From positions 1 through 9,286 of the forward strand of contig CAMMBO010000034.1 of NCBI GenBank assembly GCA_946494435.1: a stretch of 9,286 bases of DNA, written 5' to 3'. Under the pieces are notes generated by a model. It was given only the letters and a program-made list of their open reading frames with translations. It was not told the DNA's origin and ran no database searches. Of this stretch, positions 1 to 5,776 are shown in pieces. The translations under genes and the position numbers were made by a program. Position 1 is the first letter of the stretch; every line of letters begins with the position of its first letter. Source of the DNA: an uncultured Mycoplasmatota bacterium (GTDB lineage Bacteria; Bacillota_I; Bacilli_A; RF39; UBA660).

Positions 1-5
1 ATTTC

Positions 6-34
6 AAAAAAAAGATACAAAAGCTTTATCTTTT
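6..34 (-). terminator. Intrinsic terminator of the BspA-like surface protein gene
   Basis: On the minus strand AAAAGATA (34-27) and TATCTTTT (17-10) form an 8-bp stem that runs into an uninterrupted run of eight T. An overlapping alternative hairpin CAAAAG/CTTTTG (35-30 and 23-18) ends just before TATC and the T run. It lies about 80 nt past the stop codon of the surface protein gene. A weaker upstream hairpin, AAATTC/GAATTT (96-91 and 87-82), is followed by CTTC and eight T at 76-69 and could be a first, leaky terminator. Confidence 0.7.
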
Positions 35-113
35 GCCCTTATCTATTCTTTTCAAGGTTTATTTTATCAAAAAAAAGAAGCAAATTCAAGGAATTTACAC
101 TCTTTATTTACAT

Positions 114-1397
114 TTATACATAAGTAAAATCAGTTACACCACTATTTGAAATAGCAGAGCTAGGTATTGTCCATTTACCTGTTGTAACTTTTATTTCTGT
201 TAAACTACTAGTGTTTAAAAACATTGAAACTGACACAATAATATTAGAAGTATCAAAGCTGGTCAAATCAAGTGAATTTAAACTATTACACCCACCAAAC
301 ATCGCAATCATATATATTACATTAATGGTATTAAAATTATTTAAATTTAAACTTACCAATTTTGAGCAATTCAGAAACATTTGAGTCATATCAGTAACAT
401 TAGAGGTGTCGAAATTACTTAAATTTAACTCTATTAAATTCGAAGAATATTGGAACATACCTGCCATCTTAGTAGTTAAACTGGTATCTAAATATGTTAA
501 ATCAATTGTAATTATATTAGAAAAGCCTGAAAAGTAATTATTCATATTAGTATTTGCAATTATACTTCCTTCCCCACCTATTGTTAGTTTATATGTCCCA
601 GAACTTGTTCCATCATCTTCTACATAGGCAATGACACTACCATTTTGTTTTTCTGATATATCCCAGCTTTCTATTACTCCTTCTGGTATAACAGTATCTC
701 CTTTTGTTACGATACTTGTTATTTTACTTTTATATTCTGATAAATGGAAATCTTCACTTCCTGCTGTTCTCATCATCCTATCTTCTATTGATAATCCATC
801 TAACCCATAAACATTTATTTGAACACTAAACTCTAAGTTTCCTCCATCTCCCTGAGGGTTATAATCTTCATCAACCCACATCCTTAACCTGTAATTATTA
901 CTTTCACTACTATTCATACTACTTGTATATAAACTCATCTCTCCTGATGGTCTTCCTGTATAATTATTGGCACTTGCTTCTTCATTGTATGTTTCTGGTG
1001 TCATTAATTCTTCTTCTGTTCCGTCCTCTGTTATTCTTGTTAAGTATAACTTTATATTAGACCCATCTATCTTTCTATCACTTGTTGTTATATCTTTAGC
1101 ACTTATCTCATAATTAATATTTACATCTCCTACTATTTCACTACTAACTGTAAAATCAAAATATTCTCCTTTATTAAGTCTTACCATACCTGTCGAATCT
1201 GTTGTCGGTAATGCTCCTTCTATATTTATTACATTATCTCTTTCTGTATATGTCATAGTAATACTTCCTGTTGTTATAGAGTTTACTGTATTTCCTGTTT
1301 TACTATAATTAAAAGCTGCATAACTTACTCCTATTATTGCTATTATCATTAATATCATTAGACCAATTATTACTAATTCTTTCTTTGCTTTTACCAT
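114..1397 (-). CDS. BspA-type LRR (DUF285) surface protein with SipW/TasA-like N-terminal region
   Basis: Predicted exported or membrane-anchored protein of 427 aa. The start is placed at 1397, not at the first ATG at 1412, because GGGAGGAG lies between them with GGAGG 7 nt from the second ATG; the 432-aa version would leave its own start without a ribosome site. Residues 1-7 are Lys-rich, 8-24 form a hydrophobic helix, and a VSYAAF segment follows as in SipW-cognate/TasA-like signal regions. Residues about 30-200 look beta-rich and resemble the TasA/camelysin-like part (ITTGSITMTYTE, VINIEGALPT). Residues about 295-405 hold roughly four BspA-type repeats of about 25 residues (for example LNLSNFDTSNVTDMTQMF) with MF and NCS landmarks. 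No LPxTG or C-terminal anchor is visible, so it is either released or held by the N-terminal helix. DUF285 proteins are often adhesins or cell-surface proteins; the ligand is unknown. It stands alone between a promoter at 1444-1473 and a terminator at 6-34. Confidence 0.8.
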   Translation of the reverse strand: MVKAKKELVIIGLMILMIIAIIGVSYAAFNYSKTGNTVNSITTGSITMTYTERDNVINIEGALPTTDSTGMVRLNKGEYFDFTVSSEIVGDVNINYEISAKDITTSDRKIDGSNIKLYLTRITEDGTEEELMTPETYNEEASANNYTGRPSGEMSLYTSSMNSSESNNYRLRMWVDEDYNPQGDGGNLEFSVQINVYGLDGLSIEDRMMRTAGSEDFHLSEYKSKITSIVTKGDTVIPEGVIESWDISEKQNGSVIAYVEDDGTSSGTYKLTIGGEGSIIANTNMNNYFSGFSNIITIDLTYLDTSLTTKMAGMFQYSSNLIELNLSNFDTSNVTDMTQMFLNCSKLVSLNLNNFNTINVIYMIAMFGGCNSLNSLDLTSFDTSNIIVSVSMFLNTSSLTEIKVTTGKWTIPSSAISNSGVTDFTYV

Positions 1398-1443
1398 CTT
1401 TACTCCTCCCATATTTATAAGTCTTGCCCAAACTTTATCTTTT

Positions 1444-1473
1444 ATACTATTTTAAATTATCATGTAATGTCAA
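1444..1473 (-). promoter_or_regulatory. Sigma-A-type promoter of the surface protein gene
   Basis: On the minus strand there is a perfect -35 box TTGACA (1473-1468), an 18-nt spacer and a 4/6 -10 box TAGTAT (1449-1444). Transcription would start near 1437, giving a leader of about 40 nt before the start at 1397. The -35 box is inside one arm of the palindrome at 1465-1496. An alternative pairing is TTGATA (1484-1479) with GATAAT at 15-nt spacing. No transcription data are available. Confidence 0.5.
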
Positions 1474-1496
1474 AAATATCAACATTTTTGACATTA
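1465..1496. repeat. Perfect 13-bp palindrome, candidate operator
   Basis: Arms 1465-1477 and 1484-1496 are exact reverse complements (TAATGTCAAAAAT) around a 6-nt centre. Each arm contains TTGACA reading outward, so the site carries the -35 box of the surface protein promoter and a mirror-image TTGACA on the plus strand. Neither side is followed by a T run on the transcribed strand, which argues against a terminator. The arrangement fits a dimeric regulator site over the -35 region, but no cognate regulator is in the window. Confidence 0.5.
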
Positions 1497-1526
1497 AAAA
1501 GAACAAGATGTATCTATCCTGCTCTT
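1496..1526 (-). terminator. Intrinsic terminator of the 255-aa gene / small ORF transcript
   Basis: The minus-strand RNA can form an 11-bp stem AAGAGCAGGAT (1526-1516) with AUCUUGUUCUU (1509-1499), two pairs being G-U, around a 6-nt loop AGATAC, then a T-rich tail (TTCTTTTT). It is 23 nt past the stop of the 28-codon ORF and 164 nt past the stop of the membrane protein gene, so it probably ends a transcript carrying both. Confidence 0.6.
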
Positions 1527-1542
1527 ATGTCATAATAAAAGA

Positions 1543-1646
1543 AAGTAACTAAATTACTACTAAACTGCCCCCCCCCAGGTAACATATTGTAAACGGATGC
1601 TTTGCATGGATGCTATTGTAGTTTACTTTTTTCATGTTCGTTACTT
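1543..1646 (-). other. Repeat-dense, structured intergenic element with G9 tract (candidate ncRNA)
   Basis: A 104-bp stretch closed by a 7-bp inverted repeat, AAGTAAC at 1543-1549 and GTTACTT at 1640-1646. Inside are a second inverted repeat GTAAAC (1589-1594) / GTTTAC (1621-1626), a small hairpin ATGC-TTT-GCAT (1597-1607), a 6-bp direct repeat GGATGC (1595-1600 and 1608-1613) and a 7-bp direct repeat TATTGTA (1585-1591 and 1614-1620). A run of nine C on the plus strand (1568-1576) reads as nine G in the minus-strand transcript. A second GTAAC at 1579-1583 competes for the same partner as the outer stem. An intrinsic terminator follows at 1496-1526. I recognise no known RNA family. It may be a structured RNA, the leader of the small ORF it overlaps, or the remains of a small repeat element. 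Confidence 0.4.
1549..1635 (-). CDS. Possible 28-aa small protein with homopolymeric G9 tract
   Basis: Starts with ATG at 1635, preceded by GGAAGGAAG with 8 nt between the last GGAAG and the ATG, and ends in TAG at 1549. The peptide begins MKKVNYNSIHAKHPFTICYL and continues with GGG, SLVVI. The three glycines and the end of the preceding Leu codon are written by nine G in a row, unusual in this AT-rich DNA. Gain of one G would give a 40-aa product ending in a hydrophobic segment (LVTFFYYDI, then RAG); loss of one G would give 24 aa. It begins 55 nt after the stop of the 255-aa gene and shares its terminator, so co-transcription is likely. I do not recognise the peptide. The ribosome site supports translation, but the overlap with nested inverted repeats means the sequence could be RNA only. 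Confidence 0.35.
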   Translation of the reverse strand: MKKVNYNSIHAKHPFTICYLGGGSLVVI

Positions 1647-1689
1647 CCTTCCTTTTATATTAGTATCTTATAGTTAATTATATACACAA

Positions 1690-2457
1690 TTATTGTTCAT
1701 TTCTTTCACAAGTATAACCTTTATTTTCTAATTCTTGTTCAATAGTAGTAACACTTTCATTCAATTCATATTCTGGATAAAAGCCCTCAAATTCTGCAAT
1801 GTTATTAGTAATAAAATCCATATCAAGTTTTTTATAATCTATATTTTGTGTAGTAACCTGTACTGCAGCACTTACACTACAACTAGCACTCATACCAATA
1901 TTATTTTCTTTTAATACAGTTTGAAGTAATTCGCAAGAGTTTTCTCTTTCTGTTAAAATACTATTATCAGTCGCTGTATCTGCTAATCTATTAGTTGTAG
2001 TCATTCTACTACTCTTTAATCGATTCTTCTCATATTTAAAACTCAAATCATAGGTATAATCTAAATTATCAGTAGAGTTCCTAAAAGTACAACTCATAGT
2101 TCCACTTTTTAATTCATTTACACCATTTTTTTCATTCATATAGTCAGTAATAAATTCTGTTATATCAGGTAAGAAAAACACGAATGCAAAAAGAAATATC
2201 ATTAATAGAACAAGAAATACAGGATGTCCTTTTTTCTTTTTTCCAGTAGTGTTTTCTTCTATTTTAGCAGCAGTTGGAACTGTATTATCTTGATTATTAT
2301 CTGCGCTTTTCTCTTGAATTACCTTAGTAGTATTAGGAGCTTCTACTACTTTAGGTTCATTATTCACTGGAGTAGAATTTACAGTATTATCAGTTTCTGG
2401 TGTTACCACTTTAGGAGTTTCTTCATTAATTTTATTATTATCATTTTTATTATCCAT
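1690..2457 (-). CDS. Unrecognised single-pass membrane protein with Cys-containing outer domain
   Basis: 255 aa with no family I can name. Residues 1-72 are Asn/Thr/Glu/Pro-rich and probably disordered, KKKK at 73-76 marks the cytoplasmic side, and 79-96 form one strongly hydrophobic helix, giving an N-in topology. The outer part, 97-255, holds four cysteines (123, 175, 193, 250), enough for two disulfides, around a segment beginning GTMSCTFRN, with alternating charged and aromatic residues in YTYDLSFKYEKNRLKSS. It loosely resembles small YehR/DUF1307-like extracytoplasmic domains, but this is a weak impression. ATG at 2457 is preceded by AAAGGG at 8-nt spacing and a promoter at 2499-2527. 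The gene follows rpe but has its own promoter, so it is probably not an obligate member of that operon. A role at the cell envelope is inference from topology only. Confidence 0.75.
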   Translation of the reverse strand: MDNKNDNNKINEETPKVVTPETDNTVNSTPVNNEPKVVEAPNTTKVIQEKSADNNQDNTVPTAAKIEENTTGKKKKGHPVFLVLLMIFLFAFVFFLPDITEFITDYMNEKNGVNELKSGTMSCTFRNSTDNLDYTYDLSFKYEKNRLKSSRMTTTNRLADTATDNSILTERENSCELLQTVLKENNIGMSASCSVSAAVQVTTQNIDYKKLDMDFITNNIAEFEGFYPEYELNESVTTIEQELENKGYTCERNEQ

Positions 2458-2498
2458 AGACTACACCCTTTCGTTATTCTTTATTTAAATCTAAATAA

Positions 2499-2527
2499 AT
2501 TATAACATTTTACTTTAAAAACGTAAA
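2499..2527 (-). promoter_or_regulatory. Sigma-A-type promoter of the 255-aa membrane protein gene
   Basis: On the minus strand, TTTACG (2527-2522, 4/6 to TTGACA) is followed after exactly 17 nt by a perfect TATAAT (2504-2499). The -35 box lies inside the last codons of rpe. The predicted start near 2492 gives a leader of about 35 nt with AAAGGG just before the ATG. No convincing terminator separates rpe from this promoter, so readthrough from the operon may add to expression. Confidence 0.6.
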
Positions 2528-3147
2528 CTATTTATTTGCTTTTGATAATCATCACTACTTGTTATATAATTACCACTTACTATAATATCTGTTAAATTAT
2601 GGATTTTTTTGGCAACTATATCATTAACTCCCCCATCTATACTTATTTTAAAATTAAAGTCTTTATATTCTTTTTTTAGGACTTTTAATTCTTTTAATTT
2701 GTCTATTGTTTTATCAATAAACTTTTGTCCACCTTTACCTGGTATAACTCCCATTACTAATATTAAATCTATATATGGTAAATAAGGTATTAATTTTTCT
2801 ACTTTATCATCTGGATTAAGAGCAAGTCCTGCTTTAATACCATAACTTTTAATTAGTTTTAGATTACTTAAAGTATCTTCTAGAGTATCTAAATGTATAG
2901 TTATATACTCTGTATTTAGACTAGCATAGTCACTAATATAAATACTAGGAGATGCAATCATTAAATGGACATCTAATCTTTTATCAGTAAATTTATAGAT
3001 ATGTCTCATCTCTTTAAATGGTAATGATTTATTCTCTACATACTTACCATCCATAACATCTACATGAATAAAGTCTACATCTGTATCGTTTAACTTTGTT
3101 AAAGTATCTGGTATATCTTTACTTGTTAAAAAAGATGCACTAATCAT
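2515..3147 (-). CDS. rpe: Ribulose-phosphate 3-epimerase
   Basis: Interconverts D-ribulose 5-phosphate and D-xylulose 5-phosphate in the cytoplasmic pentose phosphate pathway. The 210-aa protein has the usual near-220-residue length of the TIM-barrel family. The expected metal and acid-base residues are present: His28 and Asp30 in FIHVDVMDG, His61 in LDVHLMI, and Asp171 in SIDGGVN. Differences from the common consensus are SASFL in place of PSIL near the N terminus, MGVIPGKGGQKF (133-143) in place of the usual M-T/S-VNPGFGGQ loop, and SGNYI in place of AGSAIF at the phosphate-binding end. The ATG overlaps the TGA of rsgA (ATGA), with GGAGG 7 nt upstream, which implies translational coupling. 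In Bacillus-type operons thiN follows rpe; here an unrelated membrane protein follows. Allulose-6-phosphate epimerase is an alternative within the same fold, but the gene context favours Rpe. Confidence 0.88.
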   Translation of the reverse strand: MISASFLTSKDIPDTLTKLNDTDVDFIHVDVMDGKYVENKSLPFKEMRHIYKFTDKRLDVHLMIASPSIYISDYASLNTEYITIHLDTLEDTLSNLKLIKSYGIKAGLALNPDDKVEKLIPYLPYIDLILVMGVIPGKGGQKFIDKTIDKLKELKVLKKEYKDFNFKISIDGGVNDIVAKKIHNLTDIIVSGNYITSSDDYQKQINSLRF

Positions 3148-3977
3148 TTAATCGCCTCCTCATAGAACTTTAAATAACTATCATATCTACTTTTAAGAAT
3201 TTCTCCATCTTCCACTGCTTTTTTTATCATACATTCTTTTTCTTTAGTATGAGAACAATCTCTAAAAGGACAGGAGTAATTAGAGAACTCTCTAAAAGCA
3301 TATTTGATATCTTCTTTTTTATAAATAGAAAGGTCTAAAGCTGAAAAGCCTGGGGTATCGAGGACTTTACCATCTAAAAAGTCATATAATTCTACATTTC
3401 TAGTTGTATGTCTTCCTCTACCAAGAGCAAGAGAGACTTCTCCTGTCTTTAAATTCCAATTAGGATTTAACTTGTTTAAAAGAGTACTCTTCCCTGCTCC
3501 TGTTTGTCCTATAAAGACAACTGTCTTATCTTTAATTAATTCTTTTATTTTATCAAGTTCTAAATTAGTAAGAACAGTGTAGCCTATATTAGTATAATAT
3601 ACCATTATCTCTTTTATTTTATCATAAGTTTCCCTACTAACTAAATCAGTCTTAGTTAAGCAGATAACAATATCTACCTTATTAAGTTCCATATGAGCGA
3701 TAAATTTATCTAATAAGCCTAAAGAAAAATCTGGATTAACAAGACTTGTTATGATGAAAGCTCTATCAATATTACTAACCATAGGTCTATTAAAGGTATT
3801 TTTCCTAGGTAATATTTCTTCTATTACTAAACTTTTCTCATTAAATCTAACATAATCCCCAACTTTAGGTATTAGTTTATCTTTTCTAAATTTACCTCTA
3901 GGTATTGTATTATAAGTTTTATTATTACTAGATACTATATGTCTATTACTACTTATTTTAATAATTTGTCCTTGCAT
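3144..3977 (-). CDS. rsgA: Ribosome small subunit-dependent GTPase RsgA
   Basis: Circularly permuted GTPase that checks late 30S subunit assembly. The 277 aa match the family. Residues 1-60 form the OB-fold. The G motifs then appear in permuted order: TKTD (108-111, G4, where NKxD is more usual), the P-loop GQTGAGKST (157-165, G1), GRGRHTT in the switch I/G2 region (186-192), and DTPG (207-210, G3). The C-terminal zinc site is Cys236, Cys241, His243 and Cys249 in CPFRDCSHTKEKEC. The start at 3977 has AGGAG 5 nt upstream, and this site overlaps the TAG of prkC, leaving an 8-nt gap. In Bacillus subtilis RsgA (CpgA) is a PrkC substrate, which fits its place directly after the kinase gene. Phosphorylation here is inferred from that family knowledge. 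Confidence 0.96.
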   Translation of the reverse strand: MQGQIIKISSNRHIVSSNNKTYNTIPRGKFRKDKLIPKVGDYVRFNEKSLVIEEILPRKNTFNRPMVSNIDRAFIITSLVNPDFSLGLLDKFIAHMELNKVDIVICLTKTDLVSRETYDKIKEIMVYYTNIGYTVLTNLELDKIKELIKDKTVVFIGQTGAGKSTLLNKLNPNWNLKTGEVSLALGRGRHTTRNVELYDFLDGKVLDTPGFSALDLSIYKKEDIKYAFREFSNYSCPFRDCSHTKEKECMIKKAVEDGEILKSRYDSYLKFYEEAIK

Positions 3978-3985
3978 TTTTTCTC

Positions 3986-5776
3986 CTAATCATTACTTTG
4001 AGAACTTGGATTTGATGAAGAATTGGAATTATTGTTATTGTTATTGTTATTATTGCCATTATTTCCTTCTTGTTCTGTTGTAGTAGTATCATCATCCTTA
4101 GACTCTACTAATCTACCAATTGTAATAGTTACACTATCATTATTTCTAACTGTAGAACCATTAGGACGTGATTGAGTAATAATCTTACCAGCCATATTTT
4201 TATCTGTTACATCTTGATATTCTGTTGTTACAGTTACACAGGCATTATTTGCCCAACTTGTTACTGCATCTGCTGTTTGTAAATACCAATCTGGGAAAGT
4301 AATGTCTTTTAGAACTGTTAATGTTATATCATCTCCTGATTTAACTTCACTACCTTCATCAAGTGATTGAGAAATAACAAGGTTTTGTCCTATTACAGAA
4401 CAAGTTGTAGAATCAGGTTCTATCTGTTGGATTTTAACTTCTAGTCCCATATCTTCTAGAGTCTTTCTTACTTCATTAACATCCATATTAACATAGTTTT
4501 CAAGTTCATATGTCTTAACACCTGTTGATTTATAAAGAGTTACTCTTGTCCCCTCTTTAACAGTACTACCACTTTTTGGGTCAGTTCTAATAATTCTATT
4601 TTTCTTAACATCTTCACTACTTACTTCTTCTATTTTACTATTAACAGTAAGTCCGGCATCTTCAAGGGTATCTTCCGCTTTACTAACTGTCATGCCACTA
4701 ACATCTGGTACTTTGACATCTTTTTCGGCTGTTAAGGCAGGGATAATAAAGAACACTGATATTAATGCTACCACGATAACGCCAGCGATTATTGATAAAG
4801 CGATGATTAATTTATTAGATTTTTTTACCTTTTCATCAGTAATAGGTGTAGCGATACCTTCATTTTCATCACTAATTGGTTTCATTATTTTTGTCGTCTC
4901 ATCCACTTCATTTTCAGGATATGGATAAACATAAGGTGGTTCATTTATTCTATCATCATTTAAAGCGGTTAATAAGTCATTATGCATACTCTTAGCATCA
5001 TCATATCTATTTTTAGGGTTCTTAGCAGTGGCTTTCAAAATAATATTTTCGATACTTTGAGGAATGTCATTATTTAATTTATGAACATCAGGTAGAGGTT
5101 CTTTCATTTGTTTTAGGGCAATTTCAACAGCACTATCTCCTTTGAAAGGTAATTCTCCTGTTAATAATTCATAGAAAATAATTCCCATCGAATAAATATC
5201 ACTCTTAATAGTTGCCCCTTTACCTGCTGCTTGTTCAGGTGGTAAATAGTGAACTGAACCCATTACTGAATTAGTTTGTGTTAATTGGGTAGAGTTAAGA
5301 GCCATAGCAATACCGAAGTCTGTTATTTTAATTTGTCCATCATCTTGTATCATTATATTTTGTGGTTTTAAATCCCTATGAACGATATATGAGTCATGGG
5401 CATGAGCCATACCATCTGTTAATTGTAACATGATATCTATCGCTTCTGATAATGTTAGACTACCACGTTTTTTAAGTAATTGTTTTAAAGTCTTTCCTTC
5501 CACGTACTCCATAACAATATAATAAAGCCCATTATCTTCTCCTACATCATACATGGCAACAATATTAGGATGAGAAAGACTTGATGCTGATAAAGCTTCA
5601 CGTTGAAAACGTCTTACAAACTTCTCATCATTTGCAAGGTCACCTCTTAATACTTTTATCGCCACATTTCTATCAAGTATAGTATCATATGCAAGATAGA
5701 CATTAGCCATACCACCTTCGCCTATTGATTTAATTATCTCATAACGACCATTAATTTTTTGCCCCTTTGTAACCAT
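3986..5776 (-). CDS. prkC: PASTA-domain serine/threonine protein kinase (PrkC/Stk1 type)
   Basis: Membrane Ser/Thr kinase that senses cell-wall fragments or lipid II through PASTA domains and phosphorylates cytoplasmic targets. The 596 aa show a kinase domain at about 13-272, with Gly-rich loop GEGGMANVY (19-27), Lys41 in VAIKVL, Glu60 in the C helix, HRDLKPQN (133-140, catalytic Asp135), DFG (153-155), a Thr/Ser-rich activation loop (163-174) and LPPEQ (178-182). A juxtamembrane linker follows, then a transmembrane helix at 323-347 and three PASTA repeats at about 354-417, 418-490 and 491-556. PASTA2 and PASTA3 each carry one cysteine (459 and 513). The tail 560-596 is acidic, then Thr/Asn/Ser-rich with nine Asn in a row. 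Start and stop couple to stp as TAATG, with AAGGTG 7 nt before the ATG. Length and domain order are as in the family; the Asn tail is the unusual part. Confidence 0.96.
   Translation of the reverse strand: MVTKGQKINGRYEIIKSIGEGGMANVYLAYDTILDRNVAIKVLRGDLANDEKFVRRFQREALSASSLSHPNIVAMYDVGEDNGLYYIVMEYVEGKTLKQLLKKRGSLTLSEAIDIMLQLTDGMAHAHDSYIVHRDLKPQNIMIQDDGQIKITDFGIAMALNSTQLTQTNSVMGSVHYLPPEQAAGKGATIKSDIYSMGIIFYELLTGELPFKGDSAVEIALKQMKEPLPDVHKLNNDIPQSIENIILKATAKNPKNRYDDAKSMHNDLLTALNDDRINEPPYVYPYPENEVDETTKIMKPISDENEGIATPITDEKVKKSNKLIIALSIIAGVIVVALISVFFIIPALTAEKDVKVPDVSGMTVSKAEDTLEDAGLTVNSKIEEVSSEDVKKNRIIRTDPKSGSTVKEGTRVTLYKSTGVKTYELENYVNMDVNEVRKTLEDMGLEVKIQQIEPDSTTCSVIGQNLVISQSLDEGSEVKSGDDITLTVLKDITFPDWYLQTADAVTSWANNACVTVTTEYQDVTDKNMAGKIITQSRPNGSTVRNNDSVTITIGRLVESKDDDTTTTEQEGNNGNNNNNNNNNSNSSSNPSSQSND
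4022..4062 (-). repeat. AAT/AAC trinucleotide repeat coding a poly-Asn tail
   Basis: Within the 3' end of prkC the coding strand has a run of AAT and AAC codons, broken once by GGC, that encodes NNGNNNNNNNNN near the C terminus. The alternating (AATAAC) part is a short tandem repeat whose length could change in frame without harming the kinase or PASTA domains. It lies outside the membrane, after the last PASTA repeat. Confidence 0.7.

Noticed and set aside
2480..2499. 8-bp A/T-only inverted repeat TTTATTTA...TAAATAAA after rpe, a possible terminator
   Set aside because: The stem has no G-C pairs and no T run follows on the minus strand; it also abuts the -10 box of the next gene. It is probably chance in AT-rich DNA.
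2224..2505. Plus-strand 93-codon ORF
   Set aside because: It is antisense to the membrane protein gene, has low-complexity Phe/Ile/Ser composition, and shows no ribosome site.
4692..4928. Plus-strand 78-codon ORF inside prkC
   Set aside because: Shadow of the transmembrane and linker coding region of a clear kinase gene.
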